NCBI GenBank assembly: GCA_004211435.1
Contig: SECS01000093.1
Coordinates: 1-33,416 of the forward strand
Reading direction: 5' to 3'
Length of the DNA: 33,416 nt
From: Novosphingobium sp.
GTDB taxonomy: Bacteria > Pseudomonadota > Alphaproteobacteria > Sphingomonadales > Sphingomonadaceae
Shown: piece after piece, positions 22,481 through 31,083 of the stretch
Numbering within the stretch: position 1 is the stretch's first letter
Layout: each line of letters starts with the position of its first letter
Position numbers and translations under genes: made by a program
The notes under the pieces: model-generated
The model's database searches: none
Seen by the model: only the letters and a program-made list of their open reading frames with translations
Told to the model about the DNA's origin: nothing

Positions 22481-24658
22481 ATGACGACATTCAATCGGCG
22501 CGCGACGAGCATCGCGGCCTTGGCACTTGCGACGATCTGGGCATCGCCCGCTCTGGCCGACGACACCACCGGTGAGAACGAGACAGCGCCGCGATCGGAC
22601 ATCGTCGTCACGGCCGCCCAGCTGCGCGAGGCAGTCGTCGCCGGCAAGGCCGACATTCCGCTGATCGAGACGCCACAGGCGATCTCTGTCGTATCGGCGT
22701 CGGACATCGAGGCGCGCGGCGTCACCCGCCTGTCCGAGGCGTTGCGAACCGTCGCCGGCGTGTCACGCTCGACGACCTACGGCTTCTACGACGCCTATAC
22801 GATCCGCGGCTTCGACGCAGCCTATGGCAGCGTCTACCTCGACGGCCTGGTCAACGAGGCCGGCGTCGGCTTCAACCAGGAGCTGTCGGCGGTCGAGCAA
22901 ATCGAAGTGCTCAAGGGCCCCTCGTCGATGCTGTTCGGCCAGGCACCGCTCGGCGGTCTGATCAACCTCGTCAGCAAGCGTCCGCGCGACGAGGCCTTCG
23001 TCAAGGTCACAGCCTCGACCGGATCGTGGAATCTCGTCGAAGGCACGATCGATGCGAACGCGCCGCTGAACGCCAGCGGCACTCTGCTCGCGCGCATCAA
23101 CCTGACATACCGCGATGCCGACAGCTTCGTGCGCAATTCGGGGATCAACCGCATTTTCGCCGCGCCCGCGATCACTTGGCGCGCCGGGCCCGATACCACG
23201 CTCACCGTGCTCGGCCGCTATCAGCGCGACCACGACAGCCCTATCTCTCCGGTACCGTCCTACGGCACCGTCCTGCCCGGGGTCATCGCGATCCCCGAGG
23301 ACTTCTCGATCAACAACGCCGGTGACCTGCGCGTGGTCAACAACCGCGATCGCGTGCAGATCGGCTATGTCTTCGACCACCGCTTCAGCGAGGCGCTGAG
23401 CTTCTCGCAGACCCTGCGCTATACGCGGCGCAAGGAGTTCTGGGATCGCTGGATGTTCGCCGCGGGCTTCCTCGATGCCAGCGGCCAACCGTCCTACGAC
23501 GCCGACTTCAACGAGGTGCCGACCGCCACGATCGGCCGCTACTATTACGGTCCCTACAACGCGACCGACAAGGACCTCGCGGTAGACAACCGGCTGAAGG
23601 GCAGGTTCAAGACCGGCGGCATCGAACACGAGTGGCTCGCCGGCCTCGACTATCGCCAGAACCGCCAGACCTATTTCAGCGGCGGCGATTTCGATGCCAC
23701 GCGTTTTCCGCTGAGCCTGGTCAATCCGAACTACAACCTTCCCTACGACACCTCCCAGGTCAGCGGCAGTCCGGGCGCCAGCAAGAGCCACCAGACCGGC
23801 GTCTACATTCAGGACCACCTCAAGTTCGGCGACCTGTTCACCCTGACGCTCGGCGGGCGCTACGACTGGGCAGATTCCTCGGGTCAGAAGGACGACGCCT
23901 TCAGCCCGCGGGTCGGCGCCACCATGAAGCTCGTCTCGGGAGTGAACGCCTATGCCAGCTGGTCGAAGTCGTTCCTGCCGCAGCTCTACAGCCAGCAGGT
24001 CGCCGGCTTCGACAGCGCAGGCAATCCCATCGGCGGCCCCGTCGTTCCAGAGCGCGGCAAGAACATCGAGGCCGGCCTCAAGTTCGCGCCCGAAGGCCTG
24101 AGCCTCAGCGGCAGCCTCGCGGTCTATCAGCTGATTCGCCAGAACGTGACGACGGCCGATCCGGTCTACCTCGATTTCGTGGTCGTCACCGGCGAACAGC
24201 GCTCGCGCGGGATCGAGGCGGAGCTGCGCTGGCAGCCGCGCCCCGGCTTCGACCTGAGCCTCGCCTATACCTATGTCGATGCCAAGGTGACGAAGGACAA
24301 TTTCTTCACGGTCGGCGCTCCGCTGTCGAACGTGCCCAAGCACAACATCGGCGCCTTCGCGCAATACGAGGTGCAATCGGGGCCGCTCGCCGGGCTCGGC
24401 GCCAACCTCGGCGTCAGTTACAACTCCAAGCGCAACGGCGACATCTATTCGACCCGGCCCGACGGTTCAGTCCTGCTCTGGCTGCCCGGCTATACGCTGG
24501 TCGACGCTGGCCTGTCGTACAAGCATGACGGTTGGGGACTGCAACTCACCGTCGCGAACCTGTTCGACAAGCGCTACTGGCCCGACACCGGCGGGATCGA
24601 CAGGGTCACACCCGGCAATCCGCGCAACTGGCGTCTGACGCTTTCGAAGCAGATCTGA
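22481..24658 (+). CDS. TonB-dependent siderophore receptor
   Basis: A 725-residue outer-membrane receptor. The signal peptide spans about 1-27 (ending LADD). The TonB-box region DIVVTAAQ precedes a plug with DIPLIETPQAISVVSASDIE, which is typical of ferric-siderophore receptors (FhuA/FpvA/FecA-like, TIGR01783 type). VEQIEVLKGPSSMLFGQAPLGG-like plug ending and the barrel follow. The C-terminus, including NLFDKRYWPD and GNPRNWRLTLSKQI, also fits that type. GAGGAGGG lies 6 bases before ATG 22481. A Fur box just upstream supports iron control. There is no siderophore biosynthesis or FecI/FecR pair in the window, so it may take up foreign siderophores. It has no frame disruption, in contrast to the receptor at 1403. 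Confidence 0.94.
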   Translation: MTTFNRRATSIAALALATIWASPALADDTTGENETAPRSDIVVTAAQLREAVVAGKADIPLIETPQAISVVSASDIEARGVTRLSEALRTVAGVSRSTTYGFYDAYTIRGFDAAYGSVYLDGLVNEAGVGFNQELSAVEQIEVLKGPSSMLFGQAPLGGLINLVSKRPRDEAFVKVTASTGSWNLVEGTIDANAPLNASGTLLARINLTYRDADSFVRNSGINRIFAAPAITWRAGPDTTLTVLGRYQRDHDSPISPVPSYGTVLPGVIAIPEDFSINNAGDLRVVNNRDRVQIGYVFDHRFSEALSFSQTLRYTRRKEFWDRWMFAAGFLDASGQPSYDADFNEVPTATIGRYYYGPYNATDKDLAVDNRLKGRFKTGGIEHEWLAGLDYRQNRQTYFSGGDFDATRFPLSLVNPNYNLPYDTSQVSGSPGASKSHQTGVYIQDHLKFGDLFTLTLGGRYDWADSSGQKDDAFSPRVGATMKLVSGVNAYASWSKSFLPQLYSQQVAGFDSAGNPIGGPVVPERGKNIEAGLKFAPEGLSLSGSLAVYQLIRQNVTTADPVYLDFVVVTGEQRSRGIEAELRWQPRPGFDLSLAYTYVDAKVTKDNFFTVGAPLSNVPKHNIGAFAQYEVQSGPLAGLGANLGVSYNSKRNGDIYSTRPDGSVLLWLPGYTLVDAGLSYKHDGWGLQLTVANLFDKRYWPDTGGIDRVTPGNPRNWRLTLSKQI

Positions 24659-24673
24659 GCCAACCGATTTCGA

Positions 24674-24709
24674 CCGGGACACGCGCCGTCGCTGTCGGAC
24701 GCGTCCCGG
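24674..24709. terminator. Terminator hairpin between siderophore receptor and Mo hydroxylase
   Basis: CCGGGAC (24674-24680) pairs perfectly with GTCCCGG (24703-24709), 22-base loop with further internal complementarity (ACGCG/CGC). It lies in the 62-base gap between two converging stops and could serve both strands. No T-run. Confidence 0.55.
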
Positions 24710-24720
24710 CCGAACTCGAG

Positions 24721-26937
24721 CTAGGTCGCGGTCTTGCCGAGCCGGATCGGCAGCGAGCGGATACGCTGCCCCGTCGCCGCGAAGATCGCGTTGGTCAGCG
24801 CCGGGATCACCGGCGGCAGCGCCGGCTCGCCCAGCCCTGTCGGCGGATTGTCGCTGATGACGAAATCCACCACGATCTGGCCTGGTGTGATCTCGTGCCG
24901 CGCCATCGGGATCGCGTCGAAATTGGTCTCGACCGCCTTGCCGTTCTCGAAAGTCATCGCCTGGCCCAGGGCCTGGCCGATGCCGTCGATCACCGATCCG
25001 CGCACCTGGTGCTGCGCGCCCGAGGTGTTGATGATGTGGCTGCCGACGTCGGTCGCGGTCCAGACGCGCGGGACCGAGATCTGGCCCTTGTCGACGCGCA
25101 CCTCGACAACCTGCGCCGAATAGCCCTGGTGACAGAAGTAGAAGGCGAAGCCGAACCCGGTCTTGCCGCGGCTTTTCGGGCGCTGCTTCCAGCCTGAGGT
25201 CGCCAGCACCTTTTCGATCACGCCGCGCGCACGACCGGTGTCGAAGCCCCGTTGTCCAGGCCGGGCCGAAGCCAGTTGGCGTGGCTCGCCGAGGAGATCG
25301 AGCATGAGAGCGGGAAGGTCGCGACCGCCGGCTAGCGCCACTTCGTCGAGGAACGACTGGCTGGCGAAGCAGATGCCGTTCGAAAACGGCGCGCGCATCG
25401 GTCCGGTCGGAATCATCGTCTCGATGTTGGTCTGCCCGATCAGCAGGTTGTCGACGAGGCCCGCGGGGAACTCCTGCGCGTTTATCTCGCCAGAGCGGAC
25501 CGGCTTGCCGCCCGTGCCGAAGCCGACCAGGTGATTGGCGAAGCCGGTCACCTTGCCCTTGCCGTCGAGCAGCGCCTCGTAGGCGTGCCAGCCGCCGGGG
25601 CGGTAGAAGCCGTGCATCGTATCGTCTTCGCGCGTGACGATGAGTTGAACCGGCGTTCCGGGGACGCCTTTCGCGATCGCCGCGGCCTGGACCATCGTGT
25701 CGTTGATCAACCGCCGGCCGAAGCCGCCACCGATGCGCGTGATGTTCACGGTGATGTCGCTCTCGGCCACGCCGAGCGCCTTGACGATGCCGTCGATGCC
25801 GTTCTGCGGCGCCTGGGTGGGCGCCCAGAGCGTGAACTTGCCGTTCTCGTAGAGCGCCGTGCAGTTCTGCGGCTCCATCGGCATGTGGTGGAGAAACGGA
25901 TAGTGGTATTCGGCCTGGATGCGCTTGACGGCGCCGCTGCGTGCTGCCGCCAGGTCGCCGTCCTGCCGGACGACCTTTACCGGCGGGGCCTTGAGCAAAG
26001 GCGCGGCCTTCTCGGCATAGGTCTTGCTCGAATGACCCTCGCCGATGGCCTCGTCCCACTCGGCGACGAGCGCGTCGCTGGCATCGCGCGCCAGCCACCA
26101 GTGCGTCGCCAGGATCGCGACGCCATCGACGAGCTCCATCGGACTGCCGTTGCCCTGGACCGGGAAGGCGTGGCGCACGCCGGGGCTGGCCTTGACCGCA
26201 TCGAGCTCGGCGCGCTTGAGCTTCGCGCCGATGACCGAGCTCCGCGCATAGACCGCGTAGAGCATGCCCGGCAGGCGCGTATCGAGGCCGAACATCGGCT
26301 CGCCGCGGACGATACCCGGGGTCGCCACCTGGCGCAGCGGCTTCCCGATGATCCCGAAGCGCGCGGGGTCCTTGAGCTTGATCTGCTCGGCCAGCAGCGG
26401 TGTCAGTTTCGCGGCGGCCGAAGCGACCGCGCCATAGGTCGTCGATCGGCCCGAGGTCGCGTGGCTGATCACACCCTTGGCCGTGGTCAGTTCGGTCGCG
26501 GGCACGCCCCATTCCGCCGCGGCGGCGCGGACCAACAAGTCGCGCGCGGTGGCACCGGCGCGACGCATCGGCAGCCAGTTGGTCGGCGTCGACAGCGATC
26601 CGCCGGCAAACTGCGGGCCGTAGAGCGCCTGGTTCGCCTGAGCGCGGGTGATGACCACGCGATCCCAATCGGCGTCGAGCTCCTCGGCGATGATCATCGG
26701 CAGCGAGGTGCTGATCCCCTGGCCGATCTCGGGGTTTTTCGAGACGATCGTGATCAGCCCGTCGGGCGCGATCGAAACGAAGGCGTTGAGCATGCCGGCG
26801 CTCGCCGGCGACCCTTTGGCAAGGTCGGCGGCAAAGAGATCGGCGGCAAAGCCGAGGTTCAGTGCCAGGCCGCCACCGGCCAGCGCACCGACGCGAAGAA
26901 ACGAGCGGCGGTCGATCGTCGCGTCAGGCCTTGGCAC
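24721..26937 (-). CDS. Molybdenum hydroxylase large subunit, isoquinoline 1-oxidoreductase beta (IorB)-like
   Basis: A 738-residue, Mo-cofactor-binding subunit of the xanthine dehydrogenase superfamily. A twin-arginine leader is visible (D9-R10-R11-S-F-L, then a hydrophobic [14 protein letters not shown]), so the folded enzyme is probably exported to the periplasm. Family motifs are [39 protein letters not shown] and, near the C-terminus, [18 protein letters not shown] carrying the catalytic Glu. IorAB-type enzymes hydroxylate N-heterocycles or oxidise aldehydes and pass electrons to cytochromes. The start is GTG 26937 with GGAGG 5 bases upstream, overlapping the small-subunit stop by 14 bases. 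It is the last gene of the unit led by the IPNS-like oxygenase. No XdhC-type maturation gene is present in the window. Confidence 0.93.
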   Translation of the reverse strand: MPRPDATIDRRSFLRVGALAGGGLALNLGFAADLFAADLAKGSPASAGMLNAFVSIAPDGLITIVSKNPEIGQGISTSLPMIIAEELDADWDRVVITRAQANQALYGPQFAGGSLSTPTNWLPMRRAGATARDLLVRAAAAEWGVPATELTTAKGVISHATSGRSTTYGAVASAAAKLTPLLAEQIKLKDPARFGIIGKPLRQVATPGIVRGEPMFGLDTRLPGMLYAVYARSSVIGAKLKRAELDAVKASPGVRHAFPVQGNGSPMELVDGVAILATHWWLARDASDALVAEWDEAIGEGHSSKTYAEKAAPLLKAPPVKVVRQDGDLAAARSGAVKRIQAEYHYPFLHHMPMEPQNCTALYENGKFTLWAPTQAPQNGIDGIVKALGVAESDITVNITRIGGGFGRRLINDTMVQAAAIAKGVPGTPVQLIVTREDDTMHGFYRPGGWHAYEALLDGKGKVTGFANHLVGFGTGGKPVRSGEINAQEFPAGLVDNLLIGQTNIETMIPTGPMRAPFSNGICFASQSFLDEVALAGGRDLPALMLDLLGEPRQLASARPGQRGFDTGRARGVIEKVLATSGWKQRPKSRGKTGFGFAFYFCHQGYSAQVVEVRVDKGQISVPRVWTATDVGSHIINTSGAQHQVRGSVIDGIGQALGQAMTFENGKAVETNFDAIPMARHEITPGQIVVDFVISDNPPTGLGEPALPPVIPALTNAIFAATGQRIRSLPIRLGKTAT

Positions 26938-27406
26938 GGGCGCCTCCCTGCAATTTCTGCGCGACGGCAGCCACGGCGTCGCCAATCCGGTTGTAGCAGC
27001 CGCAACGGCAGATGTTGCCATTGAGCGCCTCGACCGCACCGGTGCGGCCAAGCTTGGGATTGTCCGTCAGCGCGGCACAGGCGGTCATGATCTGGCCCGA
27101 CTGGCAATAGCCGCACTGCGGCACGTCGTGTTCGATCCAGGCTTCCTGCAACGCGGCGCCGATCGGCGATTTGCCGATCGCCTCGATCGTGGTGACCTTG
27201 CCCTCGCCGACGGCATCGAGCGGCAGACTGCACGAACGCACCGCGGCGCCGTCGACATGCACCGTGCAGGCCCCGCATTGCGCGATGCCGCAACCGAACT
27301 TGGTGCCCAGCAAGCCGAGCTCGTCGCGCAGGACCCAGAGCAATGGCATGGCGCCGGGCAGATCGACACGGCGATCCTCGCCGTTGACGTTGACGGTGAA
27401 CGACAT
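26924..27406 (-). CDS. [2Fe-2S] small subunit of Mo hydroxylase, IorA-like
   Basis: A 160-residue ferredoxin-type subunit that carries electrons from the Mo site. The plant-type [2Fe-2S] cluster is bound by C39, C44, C47 and C59 (FGCGIAQCGACTVH ... RSCS). The second cluster is bound by C98, C101, C133 and C135 (QCGYCQSGQIM ... ICRCGC). It has no signal peptide and presumably crosses the membrane with the Tat-tagged large subunit. The start is ATG 27406, with AAGGGAAG about 4 bases upstream, directly at the beginning of homology. It lies 8 bases after the FKBP gene stop and overlaps the large-subunit start by 14 bases. No separate FAD subunit is encoded, as expected for the two-subunit IorAB type. 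Confidence 0.95.
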   Translation of the reverse strand: MSFTVNVNGEDRRVDLPGAMPLLWVLRDELGLLGTKFGCGIAQCGACTVHVDGAAVRSCSLPLDAVGEGKVTTIEAIGKSPIGAALQEAWIEHDVPQCGYCQSGQIMTACAALTDNPKLGRTGAVEALNGNICRCGCYNRIGDAVAAVAQKLQGGARAKA

Positions 27407-27414
27407 CGCTTCCC

Positions 27415-27984
27415 TTACTCCTGTTGCCTGCCGGGCGTGGTTTCTGCCCCGCTGGCCTTGCGCATCGCGTCGATTTCCGCAGCGGTCTTGAAATCGACCA
27501 GTTCGACCTGGAAGACCAGATCCGAATTCGCCGGGATCGGCCCCGAGACCTGAGCACCATAACCCATTGCCGCGGGGATGCAGAACCGCGCAATGCCGGT
27601 CTTGGCCAGCATCTGCAGCCCTTGCGAGAAACCGGGGATCACGCCGTTGACCGGAAAGGCGGCCTGCGTGCCCTGATCGAACACCACCCCGGTCGCGGCG
27701 AGGTAGCCGATGTAATTGACCAGCGCGAAGTCGGCTTCCACCGGCTTGGCGCCCATGGCCGGACGCAGCATCGTATAGCCCAACCCCGACGCGGTCTTGG
27801 CCGTGCACAGGCGCTGTCCGGCGGGCAGCACCGGATTGAGCGGCAGCGGGATGATGTCGACCGTCGCTGCGCCAACGGGCGGCACCGCCGCGAAAACGGG
27901 TAGCGGCGCCATGAGGAAAGGCAGGATGAGGAGATGGGCGAAGCGCGATGTCGCGCGAGAGACGGTGTTCATGGCAAGCGCCAT
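27415..27984 (-). CDS. Secreted FKBP-type peptidyl-prolyl cis-trans isomerase
   Basis: A 189-residue protein with a signal peptide (about 1-32: FAHLLILPFLMAPLPVFA) and one FKBP domain (about 85-170). Recognisable parts are VNYIGYLAATGVVFDQG, PVNGVIPGFSQGLQMLAKTGIARFCIPAAMGYG and ANSDLVFQVELVDF. Several FKBP active-site aromatics are conserved (Y91, F101 region). FKBPs accelerate prolyl isomerisation and help folding of exported proteins. It sits 8 bases before the IorA-like gene, so it may assist maturation of the exported Mo hydroxylase; this is inferred. The start is either ATG 27984 or ATG 27972; both keep the signal peptide and neither has a strong ribosome site. A 58-base gap separates it from the upstream gene, so an extra promoter is possible. 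Confidence 0.88.
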   Translation of the reverse strand: MALAMNTVSRATSRFAHLLILPFLMAPLPVFAAVPPVGAATVDIIPLPLNPVLPAGQRLCTAKTASGLGYTMLRPAMGAKPVEADFALVNYIGYLAATGVVFDQGTQAAFPVNGVIPGFSQGLQMLAKTGIARFCIPAAMGYGAQVSGPIPANSDLVFQVELVDFKTAAEIDAMRKASGAETTPGRQQE

Positions 27985-28042
27985 AGGCCTTGGCCGGACC
28001 GTCGATCAACCGCGCGGAAGGCCATCAGGACCACGAAGCGGT

Positions 28043-28930
28043 TCACAGCGCGATCCCAGTATGTCGGGCAAGATGACCCTTTTCCGCTTCCATCCATCGC
28101 AGCGCGTCGGGCGTTCCGCTCGTCTGCCGCTCGAAGGCGAACTCGGGCAGATGGAGGTCGACCGCGAAACGCAGACTTCGCAGGTCGCCATCGACGATCC
28201 GCGACATGACGACGGACCCGTCGGGCTGCAGCTCGAAGTCGCCGACCGCGATCTCTTCTCCCACTTTCTGCACCTGCGTGCTGTGCGAGACGATCCGGCC
28301 GCCCAGCGCCACCGAAACCTCGTAGCTCTCGATCTCGCGCGACGTGACGAGCCCCTCGGCGAGCGCGCGATCGAGATCGGCGGCGTTTCGCAAGGCCTGG
28401 TGGACCGACGGAGATCGGGACTGGGCATAGGCCAGATGCTCGCCGGCCAGGATCAGCCCGCCGTCCATCGGCAGTTCCTCCCCGGTCTTCCTGTCGAGCA
28501 TGCCCAGCAGCCGCAGCCCGAGAAGCGGACCGGTCGAGCATTGCTGGCGCCAGTCCTCGACATAGGCTCCCGAGGGCGCGAACTCGAGGACACTATTGCC
28601 GATGTGATGAAAGCGCGCAGGTTCGGGCCACTGGTTGTGCAACTGATATCCGGTCGCGACCGACCAGGAGAGTTCCTGGCTGTCGCCGTCCCACAGCGTA
28701 TCCCCGACCCAGCCCTGACGCGCGAGCACCGGGGTCGCCGCGGCGTCGGGCAGGCGCAGATCGATCGTGAAGGTCCGCGACTGAAACCAGTAGACGACCG
28801 TCTTCTCGTCGGTCACGCCGGTGCAGAATGTGATGCTCTTGCGCCGGAACGCACCGAGCAGCCGGCCTGGAAAGGCCGGCCCCTCGATGCCCATCGGCGG
28901 TAGAACTCTGAGCAGGTCCGCGAGCTTCAT
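28043..28930 (-). CDS. Conserved-looking protein of unknown function, coupled to the IPNS-like gene
   Basis: A 295-residue protein I cannot assign with confidence. It has no signal peptide or membrane segment. Regions with a structured look are ITFCTGVTDEKTVVYWFQS, FTIDLRLPD, GWVGDTLWDGDSQELSWS, HHIGNSVLEF and AYVEDWRQQ. The pattern W-x-Q-S...F-x-I-D-L-R-L-P followed by Y-x-E-x-W resembles beta-barrel, lipocalin-like proteins of the HRI1 kind, but only weakly. The C-terminal half has ESYEVSVALGGRIVSHSTQ and a repeat-like beta pattern. Its ATG overlaps the stop of the IPNS-like gene (ATGA, 28930-28927), so the two are translationally coupled and probably act together, perhaps as a substrate-binding partner of the oxygenase. 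Function unknown. Confidence 0.78.
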   Translation of the reverse strand: MKLADLLRVLPPMGIEGPAFPGRLLGAFRRKSITFCTGVTDEKTVVYWFQSRTFTIDLRLPDAAATPVLARQGWVGDTLWDGDSQELSWSVATGYQLHNQWPEPARFHHIGNSVLEFAPSGAYVEDWRQQCSTGPLLGLRLLGMLDRKTGEELPMDGGLILAGEHLAYAQSRSPSVHQALRNAADLDRALAEGLVTSREIESYEVSVALGGRIVSHSTQVQKVGEEIAVGDFELQPDGSVVMSRIVDGDLRSLRFAVDLHLPEFAFERQTSGTPDALRWMEAEKGHLARHTGIAL

Positions 28931-29928
28931 GCTCTCGCCATGTCCTGTTGCCCAAAGGAATCGAGCGGCACAGCATCGGCCAATACGAGATCGCCGCGCG
29001 CCACCTTGCGCTTGAGATAGGCGAAGGTCTGCGCCGTCTGGTTGAACAGGTGCTCGCCGCCCTTGAGCGGCGCATAGCGCGGCACTTCGCCGCGCACTGC
29101 CGGGGCGACGACGTAGTCATAGTCGCAGGCGTGGAACAGAGCGAAGGAATAGCGCTCCTCCGGGACCTTCTTCACCCTGTGCCGCGTCGCGACGTAGCGA
29201 CCGTTGGAGAGGATCTCCATCATGTCGCCGATGTTCATTATCATCGTGTCCTCGATCAACGGCACGTCGACCCAGTCGCCGTTCTTGTCGACGATCTGCA
29301 GACCGGGAGCGGTCGCGAAGAGCAGGGTGAAGCATTCGTAATCGGTGTGCGCGCCGATGCCCGGGCGATCCTCGGCGCTCGCATCGAAGGGGTAGTGGAT
29401 CAGGCGAAGCTGGCTCGGCGGGTTCTGCAGGTGCGCATCGAAATGGTTCTCGGCCAGGCCGAGCGCGAGCGCGAAGCCGCGAAACAGCTGATGCCCGATC
29501 CCCGTGACGTGATCGTAGTAAGCCTGCACGTCCTCGCGGAAACCGGGCATGTCGGGCCAGATGTTCGGCCCCAGCAGCGGCCGGCGGCCGGTTGCAGGCA
29601 GATAGTCGAAGTTGACGTCGTAAGCTTCCTTGAGGTCGCTGGTACCGACGCCGAACTGCTCCTCGCCCACGGGCACGTAGCCACTATGGTTTTCCGAGCC
29701 GCCGATGTAGCTGCGCATCTTGGTAGCCTGATCGAGCGCAAAATAGGCTTCCGCCCGAACGAGGAGCCGGCGGAACAGCGCGGCGTCGAGCTGCGCGCCC
29801 CGGATATAGAGAAACCCCGTCTGCGCGCAGGCCTGATCGAGCGCAGCGGCAACCGCGAGCCTATCTTCGAGGCGATCGCTGGCCAGCAAAGAGACGTCTA
29901 CCAGGGGAAGCACGGGGCGCGCGGTCAT
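28927..29928 (-). CDS. Isopenicillin N synthase-like non-heme Fe(II) oxygenase
   Basis: A 333-residue cytoplasmic enzyme of the IPNS/2-oxoglutarate-Fe(II) oxygenase superfamily. The double-stranded beta-helix (about 170-280) holds the Fe ligands H194-x-D196 (GAHTDYECFTLL) and H250 (VATRHRV), and the 2-oxoglutarate-binding R259-x-S261 (EERYSFALF). The N-terminal DIOX_N part (about 5-120) begins RPVLPLVDVSLL and includes the GYVPVGEE loop. The R-x-S pair favours a 2-oxoglutarate-using dioxygenase over a true cyclase. The start is ATG 29928 with AAGGGTG about 7 bases upstream; further frame to 30987 is shadow. It is divergent from the LysR gene and is the first gene of a five-gene minus-strand unit. 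Substrate unknown; likely hydroxylation of a small organic molecule. Confidence 0.9.
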   Translation of the reverse strand: MTARPVLPLVDVSLLASDRLEDRLAVAAALDQACAQTGFLYIRGAQLDAALFRRLLVRAEAYFALDQATKMRSYIGGSENHSGYVPVGEEQFGVGTSDLKEAYDVNFDYLPATGRRPLLGPNIWPDMPGFREDVQAYYDHVTGIGHQLFRGFALALGLAENHFDAHLQNPPSQLRLIHYPFDASAEDRPGIGAHTDYECFTLLFATAPGLQIVDKNGDWVDVPLIEDTMIMNIGDMMEILSNGRYVATRHRVKKVPEERYSFALFHACDYDYVVAPAVRGEVPRYAPLKGGEHLFNQTAQTFAYLKRKVARGDLVLADAVPLDSFGQQDMARA

Positions 29929-29946
29929 GCGCCACACCCTTAGGCG

Positions 29947-30011
29947 GGCCAAGTCATAGGGGTAGATGCGACAGCAAGATGATTTGCATTGATTTGATCT
30001 ATGACTTGGCC
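29947..30011. promoter_or_regulatory. Perfect 13-bp inverted repeat, arms 52 bp apart, in lysR/oxygenase promoter region
   Basis: GGCCAAGTCATAG (29947-29959) and CTATGACTTGGCC (29999-30011) are perfect reverse complements separated by 39 bases. Centre-to-centre spacing is 52 bases, close to five helical turns, so two regulator dimers could bind on the same DNA face. The interval has an AT-rich stretch with GATTTG twice, 10 bases apart. The site fills the 129-base gap between divergent lysR and oxygenase genes. Binding by the adjacent LysR protein is inferred. Confidence 0.6.
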
Positions 30012-30057
30012 GATCTAGCCGCGACGCCGCATCGGGCCGACCAAGGAACCACGACAC

Positions 30058-30996
30058 ATGAGCGATCGCGGCCCGCTGATTGACAAGAAGTTTGCGAGCC
30101 GGGTCGACTGGAACCTGATGCGCACCTTCGTCGACATCGTCCGGGCGGGCGGGATCGGCGCGGCGGCGCGGCAGCTCAATCGCCAACAGCCGAGCATCAG
30201 CGCCGCGCTCAAGCGGCTCGAGGAGCACGTCGGAGCGACGCTGCTCCATCGTCACGCCACGGGCGTCGAGATGACCGCGGCCGGCAAGGCGATGATGGCG
30301 CTGTGCGAGGACATGCTCGAATCGGCGCGGATGATGCCGCACCAGATCGCCCAGGCGACGAAGCGCGTCGAAGGCATCGTCCGTATGCAGATCGTGTCGG
30401 GGTTGGTCTCGACCGAGTTCGACGAGGCGATCGCGAGCTTCCATCGCCGCAATCCGGCGATCCATGTTGAGATTCGTGTCTCGCCCTGGCGCCAGGTACT
30501 CGATGCGCTCGAACAGGGCGAGGTCGAGATCGGCGTCGGCTATGACAGCAGCGTGCGCGGCAGCCTGATGTACGAACCGCTGCTCGTCGAACGGCAGCAA
30601 CTCTACTGCTCGCGCAGCAGCCCCTACTTCGGTTACCGCGTCAGCCGACTGGGCGAACTCAAGGATCAGGACTTCGTCCTCACCGGCGATGACGAGATCG
30701 AGCTGATCACTCATCTGCGCCGACGCTATCGACTGGGCACCAAGATCAGCGGCCTGGCCGAGGACATCAACGAAGCGCGCCGCCTGATCGTCAACGGCAT
30801 CGGCATCGGCTTCCTGCCGATCCTCGCCGCCGAGAGCGAAGTGGCGAAGGGCCGGCTCTGGCCGATCCTCCACGCCGATTTCGAACCATCCTACGACATC
30901 TTCCTGCTCGCCCGGTCCGAAACGGCGCGCGACACGGCAACGCAGCTGTTCTGGGACGAAGTCCTCCGGCGGATCCGGGCCCAGCACAGGTCATAG
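30058..30996 (+). CDS. LysR-family transcriptional regulator
   Basis: A 312-residue regulator. The N-terminal winged helix-turn-helix (about 18-77) has the family pattern LMRTFVDIVRAGGIGAAARQL then QPSISAALKRLEEHVGATLLHR. A linker helix precedes a periplasmic-binding-protein-like effector domain (about 105-305) with IVSGLVSTEFDEAI, LEQGEVEIGVGY and VNGIGIGFLPILAAE. The start is ATG 30058 with AAGGA about 11 bases upstream. It is transcribed away from the IPNS-like/FKBP/Mo-hydroxylase unit and shares with it a 129-base region containing a 13-bp inverted repeat, so it is the obvious candidate controller of that unit. The last codons form part of a GTCATAG sequence that repeats the left arm of this inverted repeat. 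The effector is unknown. Confidence 0.93.
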   Translation: MSDRGPLIDKKFASRVDWNLMRTFVDIVRAGGIGAAARQLNRQQPSISAALKRLEEHVGATLLHRHATGVEMTAAGKAMMALCEDMLESARMMPHQIAQATKRVEGIVRMQIVSGLVSTEFDEAIASFHRRNPAIHVEIRVSPWRQVLDALEQGEVEIGVGYDSSVRGSLMYEPLLVERQQLYCSRSSPYFGYRVSRLGELKDQDFVLTGDDEIELITHLRRRYRLGTKISGLAEDINEARRLIVNGIGIGFLPILAAESEVAKGRLWPILHADFEPSYDIFLLARSETARDTATQLFWDEVLRRIRAQHRS

Positions 30997-31008
30997 ACCC
31001 AGACTATG
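30990..31008. promoter_or_regulatory. Second GTCATAG...CTATG site at the end of lysR
   Basis: GTCATAG (30990-30996, including the lysR stop) is identical to the core of the left arm at 29953-29959. It is followed by CTATG (31004-31008), making the dyad CATAG-N7-CTATG. It could be another binding site of the LysR protein that reaches the downstream hydroxylase gene. Only 5 to 7 bases per arm, so chance is possible. Confidence 0.3.
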
Positions 31009-31041
31009 GCTTTCATCGCCAAATAGCGCCTGCCCTCATGA

Positions 31042-31080
31042 CGCACTGCAGCGCAGTGTGACAGCTCGAAATGGAGCTGT
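31042..31080. other. Two abutting hairpins downstream of lysR
   Basis: Hairpin 1 (31042-31060): CGCACTGC pairs with GCAGTGTG (8 pairs, one G-U, 3-base loop). Hairpin 2 (31061-31080): ACAGCTC pairs with GAGCTGT (7 pairs, loop GAAATG). No base separates them. No T-run follows, so a simple terminator is unlikely. Possible roles are a leader structure, transcript end protection, or a small RNA. The GGAG in the 3' arm of hairpin 2 is spaced like a ribosome site for ATG 31084. Confidence 0.5.
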
Positions 31081-31083
31081 GGC

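Noticed and set aside
29929..30987. IPNS-like protein extended to a 686-residue product
   Set aside because: The extension is antisense to the LysR gene and carries no domain; a normal DIOX_N terminus starts at ATG 29928.
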